28,379 bases of DNA from IMG/VR virus record IMGVR_UViG_3300010885_012674, positions 1-28,379 of that record. One strand, written 5' to 3'. This DNA comes from a virus. The notes under the pieces were generated by a model. It was not told the DNA's origin and did no database searches. It worked only from the letters and a program-made list of their open reading frames with translations. The position numbers were made by a program, and so were the translations under genes. This document shows positions 1 through 6,216 of this stretch, one piece after another. Every line of letters starts with the position of its first letter. Positions within the stretch are counted from its first letter, which is position 1.

Positions 1-1
1 A

Positions 2-151
2 AATAGAACACGCAATGCGCTCTTATCAGAAGCGATTGAAACGTATGGGCAGTTAGTCGATACACCTGCGTTGTTGCTAACAAAAATAGTAAATCTAGGC
101 AAGGTTGGGCAAGCTGAGATTGCTAAGTTACTTGAGCGTGGCGAAGGATGA
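2..151 (+). CDS. C-terminal fragment of an unrecognised protein
   Basis: An open frame enters from the left edge and reads 49 residues before TGA at 149-151. The fragment looks like ordinary coding sequence (helix-prone, ending KLLERGEG) and is followed directly by a Rho-independent terminator, so it is probably the last gene of an upstream + strand unit. The start lies outside the window. I do not recognise the family, and 49 residues are too few to suggest a function. Confidence 0.55.
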   Translation, partial: NRTRNALLSEAIETYGQLVDTPALLLTKIVNLGKVGQAEIAKLLERGEG

Positions 152-190
152 ACACATCAAGCGAACTGATGTGGGGTGTTTTTTATTTTT
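151..190 (+). terminator. Rho-independent terminator
   Basis: A perfect 7-bp stem, CACATCA (153-159) with TGATGTG (167-173), encloses a 7-nt loop. It is followed by GGGTG and a T-rich run through 190. It sits immediately after the stop of the truncated first gene, so it should end the upstream transcript before the small-gene cluster. Confidence 0.75.
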
Positions 191-224
191 ATCTTGTGGT
201 CTGTTTGATTTTATGGGTGATGCT

Positions 225-533
225 ATGAACGAACGAATAAAAGAGTTGGCTGAACAAGCGGGGCTAGAAGAGCTTGGCGATGGGGATTGGTGTTCGTTAA
301 ATCACCCTGATGTAAGAGCTGAACACCTTGAACGCTTTGCCGAACTTGTATTGCAAAACTACATCAGTCAGATAATGACCACTGAAGAACGTGAGGAAAA
401 CATACGGGCAGATGAGCGTGAGGCTAATGCAAAGTTTCTCGATGACTTTTCTAAGACTCAAATGGTTCCTGTAAAGGACACATGGCGCATGGGCGTGATG
501 GCAGCGGCTAATGCCGTAAGGGATAAAAAATGA
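225..533 (+). CDS. Small phage protein of unknown function, 102 aa
   Basis: This is the first complete gene after the terminator. The frame is open from 105, but that stretch runs through the terminator and reads as implausible hydrophobic sequence. The ATG at 225 (MNERIKELAEQ) has GGGTGA at 215-220 as a ribosome binding site, so I chose it. The protein is acidic and helix-rich, with a charged middle (TTEEREENIRADEREANAK) that could form a helical hairpin. Its stop overlaps the next ATG (ATGA), so the next gene is probably translationally coupled. No domain is recognised. Position suggests an early accessory gene, which is inference only. Confidence 0.7.
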   Translation: MNERIKELAEQAGLEELGDGDWCSLNHPDVRAEHLERFAELVLQNYISQIMTTEEREENIRADEREANAKFLDDFSKTQMVPVKDTWRMGVMAAANAVRDKK

Positions 534-763
534 ACAAAATTATTATGTTGTGTGTCTTGTTGGCAATTACGGGCTGTATGCCTAGCGCCAGTCAACTAGA
601 TTTTTCTGTGTTGCCTGATGGGTTAAAAGACTGTACGTTTTTTTATCTTCGTGATGGTAGCGGCACTAACATTACAGTTGCACGATGCCCTAACAGCGCA
701 ACTTCCGTTGTGAGTGGTGGCAAGAGTAAGCGCACATCAATTGCGGTCGAGGAATCAAAATGA
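530..763 (+). CDS. Predicted phage lipoprotein, 77 aa
   Basis: The N-terminus has a basic residue (K3), a hydrophobic stretch (IIMLCVLLAI) and a lipobox-like ITGC with Cys16, matching a signal peptidase II lipoprotein signal. Cleavage would leave about 62 residues attached to the membrane by a lipidated cysteine. The mature part has two further cysteines (DCTFF and ARCPN) that could form a disulfide in the periplasm. Small phage lipoproteins are known in superinfection exclusion and, as Rz1 spanins, in lysis. This one lacks the proline-rich Rz1 pattern, has no Rz-like partner next to it, and sits in the early region, so exclusion or envelope modification is the better guess. It overlaps both neighbours by 4 nt. 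Confidence 0.7.
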   Translation: MNKIIMLCVLLAITGCMPSASQLDFSVLPDGLKDCTFFYLRDGSGTNITVARCPNSATSVVSGGKSKRTSIAVEESK

Positions 764-1113
764 GCCGTGAAATTATGCAGCAAGCGTTGGATGCTTTTGA
801 AGACTTAAAAGCATTTGCAACAGACAATGGCGCTATGCCTGAAAATTGGGATGCCTACTACCCCAAACAATACGATGCTTTAGAAGTCCTACGCCGAGCA
901 CTTGCATTGCCTGAACAAGTAATCACACCAATATCACCCGATCAATACGAGCGGCTTTGCGGCACATGCGGTGCTTGTTTGGGTAAGCCGTGGGTCGGGC
1001 TGACTCATGAAGAGGCTCAAGAGATTGCTCAAATGCTAGTAGATGACGTTGCTTATTGCAGTACGCATTACGCCATAGCCATTGAAGCAGCATTAAAGGA
1101 GAAGAACACATGA
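760..1113 (+). CDS. Small protein with a Cys cluster and a WVGLT motif, 117 aa
   Basis: The protein is unrecognised. It has a helix-rich N-terminal half and then CGTCGAC, three cysteines spaced C-x2-C-x2-C, with another Cys and a His near the end (YCSTHY). Together these could bind a metal. After the cysteines comes WVGLTHEEAQEI, which recurs as WVGLTDEEIKNI in the gene at 1579-1899. Both genes also end in KEKNT on an identical 18-nt stretch that carries the ribosome binding site of the next gene. This suggests shuffling of C-terminal modules between small genes. It starts by ATGA overlap with the lipoprotein gene. Confidence 0.7.
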   Translation: MSREIMQQALDAFEDLKAFATDNGAMPENWDAYYPKQYDALEVLRRALALPEQVITPISPDQYERLCGTCGACLGKPWVGLTHEEAQEIAQMLVDDVAYCSTHYAIAIEAALKEKNT

Positions 1114-1394
1114 GCTTTAAAGAACTCGAACAAAAGCACAACCTAGTCAACATGGTGATACTAGCTTGCTGCAAGCACCCTACTGATGCTGACATCAACC
1201 CGTTGCTTGAAGAACGACTTGAACGTTTTTACGAAGACGCCGTTATTGAAGGCATGGCAAAGCAGATGCACTCAAGCGTTGATCGTGCGGTCAATATGAT
1301 GGGTAAAGAATGTGATGTGCATGAGTGCCGCAGAAAAGTACGAGAGGCAGATGATGACTCTAGCCTAGCGGGTGCAATTATTTACAGGAGATGA
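1110..1394 (+). CDS. Unrecognised small phage protein, 94 aa
   Basis: The start ATG overlaps the previous stop (ATGA) and is preceded by AAGGAGAAG, a near-ideal ribosome binding site encoded inside the upstream KEK tail. The protein is helix-prone and cysteine-containing (ILACCKH, KECDVHECRRK). The second cluster, C-x3-H-x-C, could bind metal but matches no family I know. A frame on the opposite strand (923-1198) overlaps its 5' part and is judged a shadow. No function is assigned. Confidence 0.65.
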   Translation: MSFKELEQKHNLVNMVILACCKHPTDADINPLLEERLERFYEDAVIEGMAKQMHSSVDRAVNMMGKECDVHECRRKVREADDDSSLAGAIIYRR

Positions 1395-1397
1395 AGC

Positions 1398-1592
1398 ATG
1401 AAGTATGAACAAGCCAAGCCGTTGATTGAAAAGTTAAAGGTTATTGCAGTGTTGTATTACGCATCGTCAATGCTGCCCATGAAGATATACGAAGCACTTG
1501 ATGAGTACTTGCCCGACATGGATGAAGGTTGCCGTGAGCGTGGGTGCATTGCTGTAGATAATTTTAAGGAAAAGAACCATGGGTCTGTTTAA
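1398..1592 (+). CDS. Unrecognised small phage protein, 64 aa
   Basis: The ATG at 1398 follows the previous stop by 3 nt and has AGGAG at 1386-1390 as ribosome binding site. The 64-residue product begins with a helix (MKYEQAKPLIEKLK), has a short hydrophobic centre and two cysteines (GCRERGC), and ends FKEKNHGSV. The KEKN near its end echoes the KEKNT tails of the genes at 760 and 1579, and the corresponding DNA (AAGGAAAAGAACCATG) serves as ribosome binding site and start for the following gene. No known domain. Confidence 0.6.
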   Translation: MKYEQAKPLIEKLKVIAVLYYASSMLPMKIYEALDEYLPDMDEGCRERGCIAVDNFKEKNHGSV

Positions 1593-1899
1593 ATCAGGTA
1601 AGTCAAAGGCAGATGATCTGCTATCAATTTTAATACCATCACTTCAATGGCAGATGCAGGAAGAACTCAAAAAACGCCTAGTGGCGCAGATGGAAGATGT
1701 TGTGCGTGAGGCGGCAAACCAAGTGATTGGTTATGGCTATGACGAAGCAATCAAAGAATTAACCGTACAGGTTCGTGCGCCTAAACGCCAGTGGGTCGGG
1801 CTGACGGATGAAGAGATCAAGAACATACTTGATTGTGGGCGTGGCGGGTTGGTTGATATTAAAAAAGCAGAGCAAATACTCAAGGAGAAGAACACATGA
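1579..1899 (+). CDS. Small WVGLT-motif protein, 106 aa
   Basis: The start overlaps the previous gene by 14 nt, with AAGGA at 1566-1570 upstream. The N-terminal two thirds is an amphipathic, probably coiled-coil helix (MQEELKKRLVAQMEDVV). The C-terminal part is QWVGLTDEEIKNI followed by a short tail ending LKEKNT. The GTGGGTCGGGCTGAC stretch at 1791-1805 is identical to 990-1004 in the gene at 760, and the last 18 nt match it too. Short WVGLT(D/H)EE segments occur in many small phage proteins of unknown role (family memory, not searched). A local module duplication is the simplest explanation. Confidence 0.7.
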   Translation: MGLFKSGKSKADDLLSILIPSLQWQMQEELKKRLVAQMEDVVREAANQVIGYGYDEAIKELTVQVRAPKRQWVGLTDEEIKNILDCGRGGLVDIKKAEQILKEKNT

Positions 1900-2054
1900 C
1901 ACGATTACAGATAGCAGCGCAGATACTAGCAGGGATGTGTGCGGGTGATTGGAAATTTGAAATACCCGAAGGCAGTACATGGGATGACGTAGCTATAGCA
2001 AGAGCGATAGAGTTAGCAGATAAACTGTATGAATACGAGGGTCAAAATGACTAA
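1896..2054 (+). CDS. Very small phage protein, 52 aa
   Basis: This is a short frame that length cut-offs would miss. The ATG at 1896 overlaps the previous stop (ATGA) and has the AAGGAGAAG ribosome binding site at 1882-1890. The product, MTRLQIAAQILAG to LYEYEGQND, is compact and helix-rich with one cysteine and a central WKFEIPEGSTWDD segment. Its stop lies within the start region of the next small gene (8-nt overlap). The tiling of starts and stops supports it as real. Function unknown. Confidence 0.6.
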   Translation: MTRLQIAAQILAGMCAGDWKFEIPEGSTWDDVAIARAIELADKLYEYEGQND

Positions 2055-2181
2055 TATGCCGCCACTACCAAGTGACATTCGTGAGTTGGTTTTGTTTATG
2101 GTGCAAGACGTTCAAGAGAAACTGAACAAGATCGAAGAGATGTTGTGTCTAAGTGATGAGGAAGAAGAAAATGACGCCTGA
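2047..2181 (+). CDS. Very small acidic phage protein, 44 aa
   Basis: This short frame runs from ATG at 2047 to TGA at 2179-2181, overlapping both neighbours. The product starts MTNMPPLPSDIRELV, has a probable helix (VQEKLNKIEEML) and ends in a strongly acidic tail (SDEEEENDA). The ribosome binding site is weak (GAGGGTCAAA upstream), so it may depend on coupling to the preceding gene. It fills an otherwise uncovered stretch in a tightly tiled cluster, which is the main support. No function is proposed. Confidence 0.5.
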   Translation: MTNMPPLPSDIRELVLFMVQDVQEKLNKIEEMLCLSDEEEENDA

Positions 2182-2380
2182 AGACGAAGCCTTTGATGAA
2201 ATAGAACGCGCCCAACATCAGCGGGTAGAAGATAACGTGCGCCGCGAGGCGCAGCAGAAAGCCTTTAACTTTGTGATGGACATGGGCAGCATTGACTTAG
2301 GCATGATGACGTTACGCAAGGCGTATGAGATCGGCTATCGTGCGGGTGTGTACGCAGCGCAGAGGAAGAAAGATGAGTGA
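2171..2380 (+). CDS. Unrecognised small phage protein, 69 aa
   Basis: The frame is open from 2153, but the ATG at 2171 (MTPEDEAFDEIERAQ) has GAGGAAGA just upstream and gives a sensible start. The product is a charged helical protein with a basic C-terminus (YAAQRKKDE). The segment ending KAYEIGYRAGVYAA resembles the C-terminal helix of many small phage proteins of unknown role and is loosely similar to the TWRMGVMAAANAV end of the gene at 225. It overlaps genes on both sides. Confidence 0.6.
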   Translation: MTPEDEAFDEIERAQHQRVEDNVRREAQQKAFNFVMDMGSIDLGMMTLRKAYEIGYRAGVYAAQRKKDE

Positions 2381-2672
2381 AACAAAATTATCTGTAGGAA
2401 AGGCTTTACAGAAGATTGGGCGTGGTACGGCGAGTGCAATATCAAGGATGACAGGCAGACCAATTAAATCTGTACTGTTAAGTATTCATACGTTGCATAC
2501 GCAAAGCAAGATTCACGTTGGTGACTACGAAGTTAACAAGCGTGGTCAGGTAGCTAAGGTATGGGCGTGGGGCGATGGTGATGATGCACGAGAGCCAAAC
2601 AATGTTAAACACAAAGATGGTTTTATCCCCCGCCTTGATGAGGCAGCAGCATGGTTAAGGAATCCAATATGA
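2373..2672 (+). CDS. Winged-helix-like DNA-binding protein, 99 aa
   Basis: The ATG at 2373 (MSETKLSVG) overlaps the previous stop and is preceded by GAGGAAGAAAG. I chose it over the upstream frame opening at 2325. Residues 8-45 read as a helix-turn-helix (GKALQKIGRGTASAISRMTG followed by a helix), then a wing-like segment (KIHVGDYEVNKRGQVAKVWAWGDGDDA). The VxxWGDGxDA ending after a short HTH is a pattern I associate with small phage winged-helix regulators. The target is unknown. It could control the replication genes downstream, but that is inference. Confidence 0.6.
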   Translation: MSETKLSVGKALQKIGRGTASAISRMTGRPIKSVLLSIHTLHTQSKIHVGDYEVNKRGQVAKVWAWGDGDDAREPNNVKHKDGFIPRLDEAAAWLRNPI

Positions 2673-2884
2673 TCAAAGCAAACGAACAACAGGTAGGCGG
2701 CGCACACTACGCAGTCAAGGCTATACAGCCGTGGGACTACATCATTGCAAACAACCTTGGCTATCTTGAAGGTAACGTAGTAAAGTACGTATCCCGTTGG
2801 AAAGACAAGGGCGGCATAGAAGACTTGAAGAAAGCGCAGCATTACTTGCAGAAGTTAATCGAAGTCACGGAGAAATCAAAATGA
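2669..2884 (+). CDS. DUF3310 family protein, 71 aa
   Basis: The product carries the full DUF3310 signature: QVGGAHY near residues 8-14, QPWDYI, then GNVVKYVSRWKDKGG and EDLKKAQHYLQKLI. The start at 2669 has AAGGA at 2657-2661. The family is common in phages, and related sequences are often annotated as nucleotide-kinase-like because they resemble part of T7 gp1.7. At 71 residues this copy is essentially only the DUF3310 core, and no nucleotide-binding motif is visible, so a kinase role is not supported here. It lies just upstream of the replication genes, consistent with an early role. Confidence 0.85.
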   Translation: MIKANEQQVGGAHYAVKAIQPWDYIIANNLGYLEGNVVKYVSRWKDKGGIEDLKKAQHYLQKLIEVTEKSK

Positions 2885-3144
2885 AAGATAACGTCATAGC
2901 ACAAGCAATCATAGAAGCCGCACAGCATATGGGTAACGGCAATGCTAGTACTAACGGCATGGGCGCAATAGAAGGTCATGCAATGCTAAACAAAGAAGGT
3001 TTAAAAGAGGTAGCGGGGGCGTTGTATTCTGGGTTGGAATCCATAGCGCAAAGCACGGATTCATTAAGTAACCCATTACAAGATATTGCGTATGCCATAC
3101 AAGCCCTTGCCAAAGCTATTAAGGGGCTAAAACAAAATGGATGA
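2881..3144 (+). CDS. Unrecognised small phage protein, 87 aa
   Basis: The start ATG at 2881 overlaps the DUF3310 stop (ATGA). The first half is rich in small residues and glycine (HMGNGNASTNGMGAIEGHAM). The second half is a probable amphipathic helix pair (ALYSGLESIAQSTDSL, AIQALAKAIKGLKQNG). The pattern fits a short oligomerising protein, but no family is recognised. It overlaps the next gene by 8 nt. Confidence 0.6.
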   Translation: MKDNVIAQAIIEAAQHMGNGNASTNGMGAIEGHAMLNKEGLKEVAGALYSGLESIAQSTDSLSNPLQDIAYAIQALAKAIKGLKQNG

Positions 3145-3343
3145 TGAAGACCTGCGGGACTTGTTTGCGGGGTTGGCGCTGATAGGTATGTCTAGAGATA
3201 TTGAAGACGAGCGCCGCGCCGCAAAGTGGTGTTATGAAATGGCAGACGCAATGCTTGATGCTAAGTATGCTGAACCTGTATCTGAACCCGAAATGGGTAT
3301 CACAGCAATTAAAAGAAAACGTAAAACAACTAAGGAAGAGTAA
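3137..3343 (+). CDS. Small phage protein upstream of DNA polymerase, 68 aa
   Basis: This is a short acidic protein beginning MDDEDLRDLFAGLALIGM and ending in a basic tail (KRKRKTTKEE). Similar small proteins with a (D/E)LRD-FAG-AL start and a conserved helix containing a YxxADAML-like segment are common in tailed phages, often next to replication genes, with no known function (family memory). The stop shares its last base with the first base of the polymerase start (TAATG), so the two are probably translated together. Confidence 0.7.
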   Translation: MDDEDLRDLFAGLALIGMSRDIEDERRAAKWCYEMADAMLDAKYAEPVSEPEMGITAIKRKRKTTKEE

Positions 3344-5169
3344 TGGACTTGATCGTGCTCGACATGGAGACGTACTATGACCAAGACTTCAGCTTAAGCA
3401 AAATCACAACCGAAGAGTATGTACGTGATGACAAGTTTGAGGTGATTGGTCTTGCGATTAAAGTTAACAACAATCAAACCGAGTGGGCGAGTGGCACACA
3501 TGAACAGATTAAAGCGTGGCTCCATACGTTTAAATGGTCAGATGCGATGGTGGTATGCCACAACACCATGTTTGATGGTGCTATCCTTGCTTGGCGTTTT
3601 GGTGTCAAGCCTCGTGTGTGGGCTGATACTCTGTGTATGGGTCGTGCCCTGCATGGTATTGAGGTGGGTGGCTCACTCAAAGCTATGGCTGAGCGTTACA
3701 AGGTCGGTGTCAAGGGTGAAGAAGTTGTAGCAGCCAAGGGTATGCGCCGTGCCGATTTTAACGATGAGAAACTGTCACAATACGGTGACTACTGCATCAA
3801 CGATGTCGAAATTACGCACAAGTTGTTTCATCTCATGGCTAAAGGATTCCCGAAGCAAGAGTTCCGCATAATCGACTTGACCCTGCGTATGTTCATTGAG
3901 CCTGTGCTTGACCTGAACCTGCCCTTGCTTGAGCACCACTTGCATGATATTCGTGAACGCAAAGAACAGTTACTCAGCGATGCAAGCGTGACCAAAGATG
4001 TACTGATGTCAAACTTGAAGTTTGCCGAATTGCTCAAGTCGTTTGGGGTTGAGCCGCCGATGAAGGTAAGCCTGACCACAGGCAAAGAAGCACTCGCACT
4101 TGCCAAGAGCGACGAAGGGTTCAAAGCACTTGCTGACCATGAGGATATTAGGGTGCAGACTCTTGTTGCTGCACGACTAGGTACGAAGTCAACGCTTGAA
4201 GAAACCCGCACCCAACGCTTCATTGATATTGCCAAGCGTGGGTTATTGCCTGTGCCGATTCGATACTACGCAGCGCATACAGGGCGGTTTGGTGGTGATG
4301 ACAAGATCAACCTGCAGAACTTGCCGAGCCGTGGGGCTAATGCAAACAAGCTCAAGCAATCCATTATTGCCCCAACAGGCTATAAGATCATAGACGCTGA
4401 TTCAGCACAGATCGAAGCCCGCGTTCTCGCTTGGCTTGCAGGGCAGGCTGACTTGGTACAAGGCTTTGCCAACAAGGAAGATGTGTACAAAAAAATGGCA
4501 TCGGCTATCTACGGTGTGGCAGAAGATCAGATCAACAAAGATCAACGCTTTGTCGGTAAGACAACGATTCTTGGTGCAGGGTACGGCATGGGCGCATTGA
4601 AGTTTCAGGCACAGCTTAAGACGTTTGGGTTTGATATAGAACTCGCTGAGGCCCGGAGGATCATTGAGATTTACCGTAAAACAAATGATGACATAGTGCA
4701 GCTATGGCAAGACGCACAGACCTCACTTATTCGGATGGTAAACGGTGAAGGTATGAATCTTGGTATGCCTAGCGGTGTGCTTACAATTAAACCTAAAATG
4801 GCAGGAATATGGCTTCCATCCGGCTTGATGATGCGCTATGATGGTCTTGAATTTGAGCAAGGTGAGAAGGGCATCGAGTTTAGTTATGCTACTCGCCGTG
4901 GTCGCACCCGTATATACGGGGGTAAGATTATTGAGAACGTGTGTCAAGCAGTAGCACGTTGCATCATTGCCGAGCAGATGTTGCGTATAGCCAAGCGTTA
5001 CAAGGTTGTGTTGACGGTGCATGATGCGATTGCTTGCGTGGTGCGTGATGAAGAAGTAAATGATGCAACACAATTTGTTGAAGAGTGTATGCGTTGGACA
5101 CCTGACTGGGCGCAAGGCTTGCCCTTGAATTGCGAGTCAGGTTCGGGTGATAACTATGGGGCGTGTTAA
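3343..5169 (+). CDS. Family A DNA polymerase with 3'-5' exonuclease
   Basis: This is a phage replicative polymerase of the Pol I/T7 type, 608 residues, shorter than T7 gp5 or Pol I. The N-terminal DnaQ-like proofreading domain has all three exo motifs: D7-x-E9 (VLDMET), N74 with D78 (CHNTMFD) and Y150-x3-D154 (YCINDVE). The polymerase domain has motif A with D353 (DSAQIEAR), motif B with R402, K406 and Y414-G415 (KTTILGAGYG) and motif C with H560-D561 (TVHDA). All catalytic residues are present, so the enzyme should be active and proofreading. The segment between exo and pol (about 170-300) is poorly conserved. There is no T7-like thioredoxin loop that I can recognise. It heads the replication module and overlaps the nuclease gene by one base. 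Confidence 0.96.
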   Translation: MDLIVLDMETYYDQDFSLSKITTEEYVRDDKFEVIGLAIKVNNNQTEWASGTHEQIKAWLHTFKWSDAMVVCHNTMFDGAILAWRFGVKPRVWADTLCMGRALHGIEVGGSLKAMAERYKVGVKGEEVVAAKGMRRADFNDEKLSQYGDYCINDVEITHKLFHLMAKGFPKQEFRIIDLTLRMFIEPVLDLNLPLLEHHLHDIRERKEQLLSDASVTKDVLMSNLKFAELLKSFGVEPPMKVSLTTGKEALALAKSDEGFKALADHEDIRVQTLVAARLGTKSTLEETRTQRFIDIAKRGLLPVPIRYYAAHTGRFGGDDKINLQNLPSRGANANKLKQSIIAPTGYKIIDADSAQIEARVLAWLAGQADLVQGFANKEDVYKKMASAIYGVAEDQINKDQRFVGKTTILGAGYGMGALKFQAQLKTFGFDIELAEARRIIEIYRKTNDDIVQLWQDAQTSLIRMVNGEGMNLGMPSGVLTIKPKMAGIWLPSGLMMRYDGLEFEQGEKGIEFSYATRRGRTRIYGGKIIENVCQAVARCIIAEQMLRIAKRYKVVLTVHDAIACVVRDEEVNDATQFVEECMRWTPDWAQGLPLNCESGSGDNYGAC

Positions 5170-5837
5170 TGTCTAAAGCGTGGTCGTACAGCGGGATGAA
5201 GAAGTTTGAGTCATGCCCCAAGCAGTTCTACCATATCAAAGTCCTCAAGGAGTACGAGGAACCCCCGACTGATGCCACGATATACGGCAAGGAGTTTCAC
5301 ACCGCTGCTGAGTTGTACATCCGTGATGCAACACCACTACCCCCACAGTTTGCGTTTGCTAAGCCTGTGCTTGATAAACTCAATGAAATGAAGGGCGATA
5401 AGCATTGCGAATACGAGATGGGGTTGACTGAGAACTTGCAGCCCTGTGCCTTTGACGCACCCGAAGCATGGTGGCGGGGTATTGCAGATTTGGTAATTGT
5501 GGATCATGATACGGGCATCGCACGTGTAGTGGATTACAAGACAGGTCGCAATGCGAAGTACGCAGACAAGGGGCAGCTTGAGTTAATGGCACTTGCGATA
5601 TTCAAGCACTTCCCATTGGTCGAAGATGTCCGTGCAGGGTTGCTGTTTGTTATCAGTAACGATTTCATTAAAGACCGTTATGTACTCAAGGATGTTGACG
5701 GACTGTGGTTAAAGTGGTTAAAGTCGTACAACCGCATGAAAGCTGCTTATGACACCGATGTATGGAATCCAAAACCAAGTGGTCTATGTAAAAAACATTG
5801 TGCGGTGCTGAGTTGCTTGCACAACGGAAGGGGTTAA
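5169..5837 (+). CDS. Cas4/RecB-like PD-(D/E)XK nuclease with four cysteines
   Basis: This is a DNA exonuclease-like protein of 222 residues. The nuclease core has a His in GKEFH, D107 (IADLVI), D122-x-K124 (VVDYKTG) and a RecB-type Q136 motif (GQLELMAL), so the metal-binding and catalytic residues are complete. One cysteine precedes the core (C16, FESCPKQF) and three follow it (C207, C211, C216), the same 1+3 arrangement that holds a 4Fe-4S cluster in Cas4 and AddB nucleases. Spacing in the last group is C-x3-C-x4-C. The start ATG at 5169 shares a base with the polymerase stop; the upstream GTG at 5163 is rejected. In phages such nucleases sit with family A polymerases and serve recombination or DNA end processing. 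Confidence 0.88.
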   Translation: MSKAWSYSGMKKFESCPKQFYHIKVLKEYEEPPTDATIYGKEFHTAAELYIRDATPLPPQFAFAKPVLDKLNEMKGDKHCEYEMGLTENLQPCAFDAPEAWWRGIADLVIVDHDTGIARVVDYKTGRNAKYADKGQLELMALAIFKHFPLVEDVRAGLLFVISNDFIKDRYVLKDVDGLWLKWLKSYNRMKAAYDTDVWNPKPSGLCKKHCAVLSCLHNGRG

Positions 5838-5838
5838 C

Positions 5839-6141
5839 ATGGCGTACAAGAATCCGAAAGAAGATCGAAATTACAAGCGTGAGTATGCGTTGTACGGCGG
5901 CAAGCCCGAACACATTAAAGAACGTGCCGAACGCAACAAAGGTCGTGCTACGCTAGTCAAAGAAGGCAAGCTGCAGAAGGGTGATGGTAAAGACGCAGCG
6001 CACGTGAAAGCGATTGATAAAGGCGGCTCGATTAAGCACGGGGTACGTGTTGAAGATGCGAATGTAAACCGCTCATTTAAACGTGATGCAAAGCGCAACC
6101 TAGTATCAGAAGTTAGTAAGCGCGAACGCAAGAAGAAGTAA
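5839..6141 (+). CDS. Degenerate HNH-like phage protein, 100 aa
   Basis: The protein is strongly basic and starts 1 nt after the nuclease stop region. Its layout follows a family of small phage HNH proteins: an NYKREYALYGG start, a basic helix, then a DGKDxxH segment, GG, N and NRSF. In active HNH proteins the first block reads DH and supplies the catalytic histidine. Here it is KDAAH (52-55), so the Asp-His pair is broken although one His (H55), a GG, N75 and N77 remain. It may be an inactive DNA-binding remnant or use H55 differently. Family assignment is from memory. The basic tail (KRERKKK) would favour nucleic acid binding. Confidence 0.55.
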   Translation: MAYKNPKEDRNYKREYALYGGKPEHIKERAERNKGRATLVKEGKLQKGDGKDAAHVKAIDKGGSIKHGVRVEDANVNRSFKRDAKRNLVSEVSKRERKKK

Positions 6142-6203
6142 GTAGTACTAGCAGTACCAAAAATAATAAGACCATGCACACCGTGTTTGGTCGATTTGGC
6201 ATC

Positions 6204-6216
6204 GGAGAATGAGTTG
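6204..6216 (+). promoter_or_regulatory. Ribosome binding site that places a TTG start
   Basis: GGAG at 6204-6207 lies 6 nt upstream of TTG at 6214-6216. No ATG or GTG in this frame gives a credible start, while TTG 6187 and 6196 lack a matching site. A 12-codon frame (ATG 6174 to TGA 6212) ends 1 nt before this TTG, so ribosomes finishing it could restart here. Confidence 0.6.

Noticed and set aside
105-224. Upstream extension of the gene at 225
   Set aside because: It runs through the terminator hairpin and gives an implausible hydrophobic N-terminus; the ATG at 225 has a ribosome binding site.
190-225. Promoter between the terminator and the gene at 225
   Set aside because: A T-rich stretch offers only weak -10-like matches with no credible -35.
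2669-2884. Nucleotide kinase annotation for the DUF3310 protein
   Set aside because: Only the 71-residue DUF3310 core is present and no nucleotide-binding loop is visible.
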